Part shown: positions 16,477 through 25,588 of the stretch, piece after piece
Numbering within the stretch: the stretch's first letter is position 1
Layout of the letters: each line of letters starts with the position of its first letter
From: DATLSM01 sp963722965
Lineage (GTDB): Bacteria > Actinomycetota > Thermoleophilia > Solirubrobacterales > 70-9
Assembly (NCBI GenBank): GCA_963722965.1
Contig: CAVROX010000015.1
Location: forward strand, 62,001-126,000
DNA length: 64,000 bases
Direction: 5' to 3'
The notes under the pieces: model-generated
What the model saw: only the letters and a program-made list of their open reading frames with translations
The model's database searches: none
Told to the model about the DNA's origin: nothing
Translations under genes and position numbers: made by a program

Positions 16477-19400
16477 CGCCAGCTTTTTGGTAGGCGCGGG
16501 CGCCGGCCCGCCGCCGTGGTCCAGTACGGGCAGCAGCCGATCCAGCCAGCGGGAATCCACCAGGCCCGGGGCCCCAGGGCCCGCATGATCGCCGGCAAAA
16601 GCACCAGCCGGATCACGGTCGCGTCGAGCACCACCGCGACGGTGAGCCCGGCGCCGAACTGCTGCAGCGAGGCGATTTCGGCGGTGGCGAAGGCGAGGAA
16701 GACCGAGCTCATGATCGTTGCCGCGCCGGCGATCACGCCCGCGGTGTTGCGTAGGCCGTACTCGATCGCGTAGGCGTGATTTCCGCTCGCCAGCCAGGCC
16801 TCCCGCATGCGGGTGAGCAGGAAGACCTCGTAGTCGATCGAGAGGACGAACATGATCGTGAGCACCCCGGCGGCCGAAATCGCGTCGATGTAGCGGGGGC
16901 CCGACCAGCAGGTCGAGCCCGAAGAAGAGCTTCAGGGCACCGAAGGCGGCGGCGATCGTCAATAGGTTGAGGGCGACGGCGACGAGCGGCAGTAGTAGCG
17001 AGCGCACCACCAAGATCAGCATCGCGACGGCGACCAACGAGAGTGCGAGGGCGAGCCAGGGGATGCGGGCCATGGTGGCGTCGGTGTAGTCGGCGAGGCT
17101 CTGGGCGCCTTCGCCGATCGCCACTTCGGTGCCGCTGGCCCTGGCGAGCGCCGGTAGCTGGCCCTGAAGCCGGTGGCTGAGGCGGACGGTGGCGGGGGCG
17201 CTCGCTCCGGCGCTCGGGACGATCAGCATCCGCACAGTCTGACCGCCGGCGTTGAGGTTGACGACCTGGGCGATCTGTTCTCGGGTCGCCGGAACGGTCC
17301 CGTCAAGCGCGGTGAGCATCAGATAGCCGGAGTCGATCGCCCCCGGTGAGCGGGACCGCAGCGTGTCATAGCCGCGTCGGTAGCCGTGCAGGAGGACCGC
17401 GTAGCGGCTCAGCGGCCCCTCGGGCCTCGCCAGTCCGCCGGCGAGCTGCCCGCTGCGCGCCTCTCCGTCGCGCATGCCGGCCGCGAGGCTACCGGCCCCG
17501 GTGGCGATCGTGCCGAGTCCGTCGGCGAGTCGCCCGCTGCCGTCCCGGGCGCTTCCGAGACTGTGGTCGAGGCGATGAGCGCCGCGCGCCAGCCGCCCCA
17601 GCGCCGCGCGCAGCTGACGGCCGCCGCGCTCCGATGCCCGCGCTCCGCTCGCCACCTGGTTGGCGCCAGTCCGCAGCCGGCCGGCTCCGTCAGCGAGCTG
17701 GCGGAGCCGGTCGGGCAGGGCCGCCAGCGATTCCACCGAGCCGGCCAGCTGTTCCTGGATGCCGACGATCGTCGCCGCCAGCGACCGGGTGACTCCGGCC
17801 GGCAGCACGGTTTCGCCTCTCGCCGGGGCATCCCCCGCCGGAGCGCCAACCAGCGCCGAGGCTTCGCGCACGGCTTCGAGGAGCTTGGCGTAGCGCGGGT
17901 CCCTCCTTCCCACCGTCATGCGGTTCAGCTCCTGCACCGCATGTTCGAGGCGCTGCGCCGCCATCTCCGTTGGGACGCGCAGCGAGCGGATCCAGTCGGC
18001 CCAGACGGCCAGCCGGGCGGAGACGGCCTGCAGCTTGGCCAGCGGACCGCGCAGCGATTCGTCGAGACTGCGCACGCCGCGCGCCAGTCGTGCGGCTCCG
18101 GCGCTGAGGCGGCGCTGGCCGCGCAGCAGGGCATCGGCGCCGCCCAGGGCGTGGCCGAGGCCCGCCGAGAGCCGCTGGGCACCCGCGCTCGCTCGTCCCA
18201 GCCCCGTCTCCAGCCTCCCCGCTCCGGCCCGCGCCTCGCTTGTCCTGGCGCCGATCGTCGCTGCCCCGCTTGCCGAGGCGCCCAGGCCGGCGCGCAGCTC
18301 GGCGACGCCCTCGCTCGCGTGGCGCAGGCCGGAGCGCAGCGAGGCGATGCCTCGCTGCGCCTTTGTCAGCTTCGCCGGCGCCGACCCGTAGGCGCGGCGC
18401 GCCGTGTGGAGCGGGCCTTCGGCTTCCTGCAGCGACGCCGGCCCGATCACAGCGGCCACTCCCGGCTCGCGGGCGACGCGATTCTGCCAGCGTGAGATCG
18501 CCGCCAGCCGACCGGAGTCAGAGATCACCCCATCGCGGGCCGTGGCGAGGACCGCGATCGGTGCCGCCCAGCCGGGGCCGATCGCGCGCCGCAGCGCTTC
18601 GAATCCCTGCCGGGTGGGATCAGACGGGGGCAGCTGGCCGGGGTCGGGAGGCCCCAACCTGAGCGCGCTCGCCGGCGCCGCAATTGCGAGCATGGGCGCC
18701 ACGATCAGCGGAATCGCGATCCAGGGCCGGGCGATCAGGCCCGCGGCCAGGCCGAGCAGACGATCGCCGCGCCCCACGCTTGGTAGGCGCCAGCGCTCGA
18801 GGTAGGGAGACAGAGCACCGAGCAGCGTCGGCAAAAGGGAGATCGCCAGCCCGACGCTGAGCAGAGCGGAGACGACAACGCCGGCGGCCACCGAGCCGAG
18901 CAGGTCGCCCGGGGCGACGAAGGCCGCCGTGAGCATGGCCAGGGCCAGGGTTCCCCCGGCGAAGACGATCGTCCGCCCCGCCGCATGCGCCGAGGTGGCG
19001 ATGGCAGCGTCCGTATCGGCTCCCCCATCGCGCTCCTGGCGGAAGCGCGAGACCATCAAAAGCGCGTAGTCCACCCCTAGGGCCAGCCCCATCATCGAGG
19101 CGATCGCGACGGCGAGGGAGTTGATCGGAATGACGTAGGTGCTGAGCAGCAGCAGGCCGCGCCCCGCGAACACGGTGGCGGCGCCCATCAGCAGAGGTAC
19201 GGCTGCCGCCACCGGGCTGCGGAAGACGAGCAGCAGGACGATTACCAGGATCGGGGCCACCAGCAACTCGGCGTCCTGGGTGGCGGCGAGCGCATCCTTT
19301 TGGATCGCGGCAGCGATCGCCGCGACCCCGCCCACCTGAGCGCGCAGCGGCGGTCGCACGTTCTCGTCGACCACTCGCTGCGCGGTCGGCACCACCTTGC

Positions 19401-19788
19401 TCATCCCTTCGGATTCGGGTCGCTGAAAGCCGGCGACGATCAGCGCCGCGCTCGGACGCGGCCGCAGGCTGCGCTGCGCACCGCCCGAGTCCCACGGCGA
19501 CATCACCTGCACCCCGCCCTCGCGGCGCAGCGCCGCCACGAGGCGCGGTCCCTGGCGGTCGATCGCCCGGGCCGGCCCCTGCAGCAGCACGGTCACCGGG
19601 ACCGAGTTGCCGAACTGGCGGTCGAGCATCGCGTGGGCGCGGGCCGACGGAGTGCCGGGAACAAGCAGCGAGGCCGGAGAGAGCCGAGCGGCGATCCCGC
19701 CGCCGAGGAGACCCAGGGATCCGACAACCAGCGCCCATCCCGCCAACACGAGCCAGGTGGGTGCGGGTTTGCCACTACGTCGGCTCAC
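16473..19788 (-). CDS. MMPL/RND-family membrane exporter (frameshift near 16897)
   Basis: About 1105 aa, 11-12 predicted membrane helices in two MMPL halves, and a large extracytoplasmic domain with alanine-rich coiled-coil repeats (GAGSLAAGMRDG type). The second half shifts frame at a G5/C5 run (16895-16899). Removing one base yields GPRYIDAISAAGVLTIMFVLSIDYEVFLLTRMRE and the end at 16473. MMPL proteins export lipids or hydrophobic drugs. The gene is divergent from a tetR gene with an operator in between and coupled to the hemerythrin-like gene, so regulator, exporter and HHE protein form one module. Confidence 0.88.
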
Positions 19789-19811
19789 TCAAGTTGCTCC
19801 TTGGTTATAAA

Positions 19812-19836
19812 CATACGTCCGTATGAATATATACGG
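19812..19836. promoter_or_regulatory. Overlapping TetR operator palindromes
   Basis: CATACG-TC-CGTATG (19812-19825) overlaps CCGTAT-N6-ATACGG (19819-19836) in the 61-bp divergent space between the MMPL exporter and tetR. Three related half sites arranged this way suggest two TetR dimers covering both promoters. The overlap with the first in-frame ATG (19823) argues for the later start. Confidence 0.8.
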
Positions 19837-19849
19837 GTGTAAGATAGCT

Positions 19850-20458
19850 ATGGCGGTGCCGGCTGAGGGTGAGCGAGGTCACAGAGAGCGGCTGCTTGAG
19901 GCGGCGATCGCCTGCCTGCAGGAGAAGGGCTACGCTCGCACGACGGCGCGCGACCTGGTCGCCGCCTCCGGCACCAACCTCGCTTCGATCGGCTACCACT
20001 TCGGCTCCAAGGAGCACCTGCTCAACGTCGCCGTCGTCGAGGCGTTCCAGCGCTGGCTGAAGCCGCTGATCGCCCTGGCCGCCGAGCCCGGGCCAGCAAC
20101 GCCACTGCAGCGCCTGCAGCGCAGCTTGAGCGGGGTGATCGACACGCTCGAGGAGAACCGCTCGCTGGTCTCCGCCTGCCTGGAGGCCTGGGCGCAGATG
20201 TCCCGCTCGGAGGACCTGCGTGCCGAGATGGTGGCGAGCTATGACGACTTTCACCGGGTGATCGCGGCGACCACCCGGGACGCCTTCGCCGGGATCGGCT
20301 CTGCGAACGTGGACGCCGACGCCGTGGCGGCGCTGATCATCGCCCTCTTTGACGGATTGCTGGTCCAGTGGCAGCTCGATCCCGAGCGGGCGCTGAGCGC
20401 CGCGCGGCTGACCGCCGCGGCGCAGGGTGCCTTGACGGCGCTGACGGCGGGGGCATGA
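19850..20458 (+). CDS. TetR-family transcriptional regulator
   Basis: About 202 aa. The HTH is at residues 14-58 (LLEAAIACLQEKGYARTTARDLVAASGTNLASIGYHFGSKEHLL). The C-terminal half is helical, with a ligand-domain pattern of the TetR_C group. The ATG at 19850 is chosen over 19823 because the latter lies inside the operator and adds residues with no similarity. It is divergent from the MMPL-hemerythrin operon, which it most likely represses along with itself. The 3' end overlaps the next small frame by 4 nt. Confidence 0.9.
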   Translation: MAVPAEGERGHRERLLEAAIACLQEKGYARTTARDLVAASGTNLASIGYHFGSKEHLLNVAVVEAFQRWLKPLIALAAEPGPATPLQRLQRSLSGVIDTLEENRSLVSACLEAWAQMSRSEDLRAEMVASYDDFHRVIAATTRDAFAGIGSANVDADAVAALIIALFDGLLVQWQLDPERALSAARLTAAAQGALTALTAGA

Positions 20459-20763
20459 GAGGCGCGGGCAGTCCGCTGTTACCCGGGACCCCCAACCAAA
20501 CCTTGACACGTCCAAGTGCGCGCCGCGCCTCGACCCGAGCTCAACTGGAGTACGCGCGTCTCGACCGGGGCCTCGTCCAGCTCGACCGCGCCCAGGGCCT
20601 GCACGCTACGCGGGTCTTGGGGACGCTCCTGGACGGGATCGCGCGTCACACCGCCGAGGGCTTGGCCTTCCAGCGGCGCGCGATGCAGGCCGGCTTCCGT
20701 GAGGCCGTGCGCGAGCGCGACCAGCCCTTCGGGGACCACGGCGCCTCGACGTTCAAGGGTTAA
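20455..20763 (+). CDS. Small hypothetical protein coupled to tetR
   Basis: A possible 102-aa protein. The ATG overlaps the tetR stop (ATGA), and residues 30-95 form a plausible amphipathic helical stretch (LEYARLDRGLVQLDRAQGL and so on). The N-terminus is low-complexity. No domain was recognised and there is no clear Shine-Dalgarno, so it could be a chance frame. Confidence 0.35.
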   Translation: MRGAGSPLLPGTPNQTLTRPSARRASTRAQLEYARLDRGLVQLDRAQGLHATRVLGTLLDGIARHTAEGLAFQRRAMQAGFREAVRERDQPFGDHGASTFKG

Positions 20764-21376
20764 GCAGGCAGTCGATGGCCGGGGTCGATGCACCGGGAGC
20801 GCGGCATACCGAGCGTCTCATCGCAGAACCGCATCGCCGCGTCGAGGTCGCGTATAGCACCGCGAGGAGATCGCGGTGCTGAGCCGTCAGCTCAAGCCCC
20901 TAGGCTGCGCTCCGCCGACCGCGCCCTCCTCGCCCAACCTTATTGCGCCATGGACATGAAACTCCCCGCTCGCTGACAATCCGGGCGATCTGCCCCCCAC
21001 TGTCGAGCAGGGATCGCATCGTCTCCCGGTGAGTGCTGTGCGCCTGCGACGGGAGGCCGTCGCGCCCGCAGATGACGGTGTAGGACTCGATCGGGGTGTG
21101 GGATCCAGCCTTGACGATCGATGATCTCGCGTTGCGTTAAGAGAAGCATGGCCGAGTGCGGTGACATCCCCTTCTCGACGAGATGCATCCACCTCTGCCA
21201 GATTGAGCTACAGAGTGCTTGCGTCCGCCTGCGTCATATTTTGCCTTGCCCTACGTCCCGCCTGGATCCCTTAGAGCACCGAACAGCCGCGAACATGCGC
21301 GAAGCCCCTCGGCGGGAAGCCCGATTTTTCGCGCATATTCGCCAGCGTTCGCTGGGGTTCGCCAAACGTCAAGCAA
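20764..21376. other. Intergenic region with possible decayed frame
   Basis: About 610 bp with one hairpin (20856-20880). On the minus strand between about 21120 and 20940 a frame reads IVKAGSHTPIESYTVICGRDG, then HRETMRSLLDSGGQIARIVSERG, which looks protein-like but has no good start or family. It may be the remains of a gene. No other feature was seen. Confidence 0.4.
20856..20880. terminator. GC-rich hairpin, possible terminator of tetR transcript
   Basis: AGCACCGCG-N7-CGCGGTGCT, a perfect 9-bp stem about 90 bp after the small frame at 20455-20763. There is no U-run on either side, so its role as a terminator is only positional. Confidence 0.45.
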
Positions 21377-21450
21377 TCGGGGCGCCCGGATTTGAACCGG
21401 GGACCTCACCGACCCGAACGGTGCGCGCTACCAGGCTGCGCCACGCCCCG
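21377..21450 (-). tRNA. tRNA-Pro (anticodon CGG)
   Basis: A 74-nt gene without encoded CCA. The acceptor stem CGGGGCG pairs with CGCCCCG, with A as discriminator. The anticodon stem CACCG/CGGTG encloses the loop TTCGGGT, giving anticodon CGG, which reads CCG. The T-arm contains GGTTCAAATCC. It stands alone between a gene-poor stretch and the DsbA-like gene. Confidence 0.95.
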
Positions 21451-21482
21451 AGAGCGGGCGATTATCCCAGACCGCGCCGCAA

Positions 21483-22208
21483 CTACCGGACCGCCGCGAT
21501 TGCCGCTTCGATCTGCTGCAGCGTGGGACCTTCCTGGAGCGTGCGGCTGCCGTTGGGGCCCGTGACGATCATCGCCTCCTGGGCGCGGATACCGAGATCG
21601 GTGCCCAGCTTTTCATAGCCCGCCAGCCGCTTGGCGATCGAGCCGCTTGACCCGCCGTGCTGTTCGAGGTCGCGTTCCCACTTAGGCACGTTCATTTCTT
21701 CCACGCTGTTGGCGATCGAGACAAAGAACCCTTTATCGAGGTTCTGGCGTTTGGCTTCTTCTTGGTTGCGAAAGAACAGGTAGGTGTATTGCCAGCCATC
21801 ACCCTGCTGGGCGGCCGCCTCCGCGTCAAAAAACCCGACCTCGGTCGGGTTTTCGCCGACCGAGTAGTGGCGGTAGAGGAGCTTGACGTCACTGGAGCGG
21901 ACGAAGCGTTCGACCAGGCCCGGCATCACGCTGACAAATGGCTGGCGGCAGGGCGCGCACTGGAGGTCGTTGAAGACCTGGATCGTGACCGGGGCGCTGG
22001 GCGAGCCGAGCCGATCGCCCGCCTGTTCGACCCCCCCGAAGATCTCCTGGGCTTCGGAGATGCCCGCGATCCTGATCACCGGTTTGCCCTCCTTCTGAGT
22101 TGCGATGTTGACGATCGAGTAGCCGAGAGCAAAGATCCCGACGGCGAGCAGGCCGACCACCCAGAGCCGACCGCGGCGCGGGATTGGTTGGGCTGCGACC
22201 TCGGCCAT
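21483..22208 (-). CDS. Membrane-anchored DsbA-like thiol oxidoreductase (Thioredoxin_4)
   Basis: About 241 aa. One N-terminal helix (residues 15-34) is followed by an extracytoplasmic thioredoxin fold with active site C84-A-P-C87 after TIQVFNDLQ. The inserted helical region and the cis-Pro-containing C-terminal part fit the DsbA/BdbD group. ATG 22208 (AEVAAQPIPRRGRLW) places the membrane helix as expected; the longer frame upstream is unlikely. It probably forms or isomerises disulfides in exported proteins. Confidence 0.85.
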   Translation of the reverse strand: MAEVAAQPIPRRGRLWVVGLLAVGIFALGYSIVNIATQKEGKPVIRIAGISEAQEIFGGVEQAGDRLGSPSAPVTIQVFNDLQCAPCRQPFVSVMPGLVERFVRSSDVKLLYRHYSVGENPTEVGFFDAEAAAQQGDGWQYTYLFFRNQEEAKRQNLDKGFFVSIANSVEEMNVPKWERDLEQHGGSSGSIAKRLAGYEKLGTDLGIRAQEAMIVTGPNGSRTLQEGPTLQQIEAAIAAVR

Positions 22209-22329
22209 CGCCGCATTATCCCGATTCGAGAACGTGAGAAATGCCGCAATATGCGGGGATCCGATTGACACGTCCGCCGCCGCGGGTAAATATCTCCCTA
22301 CTCGATTTCAGCTACATGGGAGGTCCGCC

Positions 22330-22521
22330 TTGGCCCATCACCTGACGCCCACCGAGCTTGCCGAGGAGTTGCAGATGAAACGGCAGGAGGTGATCGGCAA
22401 GTGCGTGCAGATGGGCGTCCCGATCTTCCACGGCCGGATCGACCGCAGCCTCTTTGAGAGCTCGCTGCGCCAGCTGCCCCCCGAAGGCAAGGCGCCAACA
22501 GCCTCCACCACGCTGCACTGA
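22330..22521 (+). CDS. Small IF2-N/HTH-like protein
   Basis: A 63-aa protein starting at TTG 22330, with GGGAGG 7 nt upstream deciding the start. LTPTELAEELQMKRQEVIGKC, then MGVPIFHGRIDRSLF, resembles the short helical N-terminal domain of translation initiation factor IF-2 (IF2_N) or a minimal HTH. It ends 16 nt before the acyl-CoA synthetase gene and is likely in the same transcript. The function is unknown; an RNA- or DNA-binding regulator is a guess. Confidence 0.6.
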   Translation: MAHHLTPTELAEELQMKRQEVIGKCVQMGVPIFHGRIDRSLFESSLRQLPPEGKAPTASTTLH

Positions 22522-22537
22522 ATTAGACTTCCCCGTA

Positions 22538-24319
22538 ATGGGGCGGGGAACCAAGTCAAAGACGCTCGCAGACCTGGTGCCGCTCGCCGCGCAGCTCTAC
22601 GGTGGCGCGGCTGCGGTCACCTATAAGGAGGATGGCGCCTGGGTCAGCCGCAGCTTCGACCAGGTGCTGGAGACGGTGCGGGCGCTGTCGCTGGGCTTGA
22701 TCGAGCTCGGTGTGCAGCGTGGCGACAAGGTCTCAATTCTTGCCAACACCCGCCCGGAGTGGACCTACTTCGATTTTGCCGCGCTCTCGGCCGGTGCGGT
22801 CGTCGTCCCGATCTACCAGACCAACTCGCCCGAGGAGTGCAAGTACGTGCTGGAGAACTCCGATGCCAAGGTGGTCGTTGTCGAGGACGAGGAGCAGCTG
22901 GAGAAGGTGCGCGCGGTCCGCGACCGGCTGCCGATGCTCGAGCACGTGGTGCGGATGACCGGGTCCAGCGAGGACACGATCTCGATGGCAGACCTTAAGG
23001 CGCGTGGGGCGGGGCGGGGGGCCGCGGAGTGGGAGGCGCGCTGGAGTTCGGTGGGCCCCGCGGACATCTGCACCTTCATCTACACCTCGGGCACGACCGG
23101 GCCGCCGAAGGGCTGCATCATCAGCCACGGCAACTACCGCGCGATGCTCGACATGGTCAACGCGACCAGCGTGGTGGAGCCCGAGGACGTCTCTTATCTC
23201 TACCTCCCGCTCGCCCACTCCTTCGCGCTGCTGATCCAGCTCGGCAGCTTCGACCTCGGCGCCACCCTCGCCTACTGGGAGCGCGACCCGCAGAAGATCC
23301 TGCCCAATCTGGCGGAGCTGAAACCGACCTACTTCCCCTCCGTACCTCGCATCTTCGAGAAGATCTACACGGCGGCGAACAGTGGAATGGAAAAAGAGGG
23401 GGGCCTGAAGAAGGCCGTTTTTGACTGGTCGATCGGGGTCGGCGCGAGGATGCGCGAGGCACAGCGCAGTGGCAGGCGGCCCGGGTTGGTGCTCCGCAAG
23501 CAGTACGAGTTCGCCGATAAGCGGGTCCTCTCCAAAATCCGCGGGCTGTTCGGCGGCCGGTTGCGGCTGGCGGTCTCCGGCGCAGCCCCAATCAACCCCG
23601 AGATCCTGCGCTTCTTTGACGCCGCCGGGGTCCTCGTGCTTGAGGGGTGGGGCATGACCGAGACCTCAACCGCGGCGACAATCTCAACTCCCGATGATTT
23701 CAAGGTCGGCACGATCGGCAAGCCCTTCCCCGGCTGCGAGGTCAGGATCGCCGAGGACGGCGAGATCCTCGTCAAGGGTCCCAACGTCTTCCAGGGCTAC
23801 TACAAGGACGAGGAGGCAACCCGGGAGACAATCGTTGATGGCTGGCTCCACACCGGTGACATCGGCGAGATCGACCCCGACGGCTTCATCAGGATAACCG
23901 GCCGCAAAAAGGACATCATCATCACCGCCGGCGGCAAGAACATCACCCCCGCCAACCTCGAGGCTGAGATCAAGCAACACCCCCTGGTCTCCCAATGCGT
24001 GGTTGTCGGCGACCGGCGGCCCTACCTGGTGGCCCTCATCACCCTCGACCCCGAAGAGGTGGTCGCCTATGCCCGTGAGCACGGCCTGCCCGAGGACCCC
24101 GTCCAACTCGCGGCGAACGGCGAGATCAAGGCGGCGATCGAGGCCCACGTCGAGAAGATCAACCAGCGCTTTGCCCGGGTCGAGCAGATCAAGAAGGTTG
24201 CGATCCTTCCCACCGACCTCTCCCAGGAGAGCGGTGAGCTGACGCCAACGCTGAAGGTGAAGCGGGCGGTCGTCGCCGCCAAGCACGAGCCCGAGATCGA
24301 GGCGCTTTACGCGGGATAG
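22538..24319 (+). CDS. Long-chain acyl-CoA synthetase (AMP-dependent, FadD15-like)
   Basis: Activates fatty acids to acyl-CoA through acyl-AMP. About 593 aa. Seen are the P-loop-like TFIYTSGTTGPPKG (about 180-193), the adenine-binding GWGMTETS, the GWLHTGDIGEIDPDGF hinge, and the C-terminal ITAGGKNITPANLE motif of bacterial long-chain synthetases. ATG 22538 follows the small upstream gene by 16 nt; longer upstream frames add no similarity. It is convergent with the patatin gene. Confidence 0.93.
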   Translation: MGRGTKSKTLADLVPLAAQLYGGAAAVTYKEDGAWVSRSFDQVLETVRALSLGLIELGVQRGDKVSILANTRPEWTYFDFAALSAGAVVVPIYQTNSPEECKYVLENSDAKVVVVEDEEQLEKVRAVRDRLPMLEHVVRMTGSSEDTISMADLKARGAGRGAAEWEARWSSVGPADICTFIYTSGTTGPPKGCIISHGNYRAMLDMVNATSVVEPEDVSYLYLPLAHSFALLIQLGSFDLGATLAYWERDPQKILPNLAELKPTYFPSVPRIFEKIYTAANSGMEKEGGLKKAVFDWSIGVGARMREAQRSGRRPGLVLRKQYEFADKRVLSKIRGLFGGRLRLAVSGAAPINPEILRFFDAAGVLVLEGWGMTETSTAATISTPDDFKVGTIGKPFPGCEVRIAEDGEILVKGPNVFQGYYKDEEATRETIVDGWLHTGDIGEIDPDGFIRITGRKKDIIITAGGKNITPANLEAEIKQHPLVSQCVVVGDRRPYLVALITLDPEEVVAYAREHGLPEDPVQLAANGEIKAAIEAHVEKINQRFARVEQIKKVAILPTDLSQESGELTPTLKVKRAVVAAKHEPEIEALYAG

Positions 24320-24321
24320 GC

Positions 24322-25566
24322 CTAGGCTTCGCCGGACTGGCGCAGCAGGACCGAGGTGGTCTGCTCGAGGACCCGGCGCCAGGCCGAGATTTGCTCAGGC
24401 TCCTCCTCAGCAGCGCGCTCGACGACGCGGCGGACGCGGCGCTCGGAGATCTCTAGACCGTGGCGCTCGGCGATCTCCCTGTAGCGGTCATAGTCCTCAG
24501 CAAGCGTGGCGGTGACCGATTCGAAGCCATGGCGGGCGATCTTCAGCCGCCGCGAGTAGTCCATGATCGGGGTGCCGAACATCAGCTCGTCGTTGGGCTC
24601 GGGCTCGATCAGGACGATGTCAACACCGGGGTACTTCTCCTGCCATATTTCCACCGATTGGTGCAGACGGGCGTGAGCGATCAGGCGAAAGGCCTGGTTG
24701 GCGATCGCCGGCAGGCCCATGTCGGAGACCCGCCGCACGCGACTTCCGAACACCGTCGGGATCGACTTCTCGAAGTCGTTGACGAAGGGCACGAGCGGGT
24801 TGACGACGACGATGAACTTGGCGCCCTTCTCGACCGCGATGTCGACGTTGGTTGTCGAGCGGATTCCGCCGTCGACCATCTGGCGTCCCTTCAGCTCGAC
24901 CGGCTTGTAGACGATCGGCAGCGCGGTTGAACACTGGATCGCCTTGGAGATCGGAACGTCGGACCAGCCCTCCTCACCAAAGACGATCCGCTCGCAGGTG
25001 TCCAGGTCAGTCGCCGTCAGGTAGAGCTCGGGATCAAGCAGGCGGAAGTCGTTGGTCCGACCGCCATCGCCGAGGACCCCCGCGACGTAGGCGTCGATCC
25101 CCGCGCCCGAATACAGGCCGGTGGGCAGGGCCTCGGCGAGCCCGACCCCGATATCGATCGCCGAGAGCTCACCGATCCGCGCCAGGGCCCGCACCAACTC
25201 GAGCGAGCGCAGCGGAAGCGCCGCCGCTTTGCGCAGGAAGCCGAGGTAGTTGGGCCGCAGCACCTTGTCGAGGTCAAGGTCCTCAAGCTCAGATGAGACA
25301 CGCTCGTTGAGCACCTGCATCATTTCGTCCGGGGTGATGCCGTTTGCGAGCATCGCGGCGACGAAGGAGCCGGCGCTGGTGCCGACGTAGATGTCGAAGC
25401 TGTTGACGGTGCTGTTGACCGCGAGCAGATCGAGGGCGCGCAGGGCGCCGATCTCATAGACCCCGCCGGTGAAGCCACCGCCACCCAGGACCAGTGCGGT
25501 CTTTGAGGGGCGTTTGCGGGGTCGGCGTCGCCGCGGTTGGGACTCGATGTCCACAACTTTTCCCAT
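24322..25566 (-). CDS. Patatin-like phospholipase family protein
   Basis: A 414-aa Ser/Asp-dyad acyl hydrolase. The oxyanion loop GGGGFTGG (29-35), nucleophile motif G-T-S64-A-G and the DGG of MVDGGIRS supply the dyad. A basic N-terminus (RRRRPRKRPSK) precedes the domain. ATG 25566 is chosen over a TTG one codon upstream. It is convergent with the acyl-CoA synthetase gene, so released fatty acids could feed that enzyme (inference). It is divergent from dacB, with 22 bp between starts. Confidence 0.9.
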   Translation of the reverse strand: MGKVVDIESQPRRRRPRKRPSKTALVLGGGGFTGGVYEIGALRALDLLAVNSTVNSFDIYVGTSAGSFVAAMLANGITPDEMMQVLNERVSSELEDLDLDKVLRPNYLGFLRKAAALPLRSLELVRALARIGELSAIDIGVGLAEALPTGLYSGAGIDAYVAGVLGDGGRTNDFRLLDPELYLTATDLDTCERIVFGEEGWSDVPISKAIQCSTALPIVYKPVELKGRQMVDGGIRSTTNVDIAVEKGAKFIVVVNPLVPFVNDFEKSIPTVFGSRVRRVSDMGLPAIANQAFRLIAHARLHQSVEIWQEKYPGVDIVLIEPEPNDELMFGTPIMDYSRRLKIARHGFESVTATLAEDYDRYREIAERHGLEISERRVRRVVERAAEEEPEQISAWRRVLEQTTSVLLRQSGEA

Positions 25567-25588
25567 CAACAGCGATTATCTCAGGGAG

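Noticed and set aside
15997..19788. A single 1263-aa MMPL-hemerythrin fusion
   Set aside because: The middle (about 16500-16900) is an out-of-frame Arg/His-rich translation; the correct MMPL C-terminus lies in the other frame and stops at a GTGA overlap with the HHE gene.
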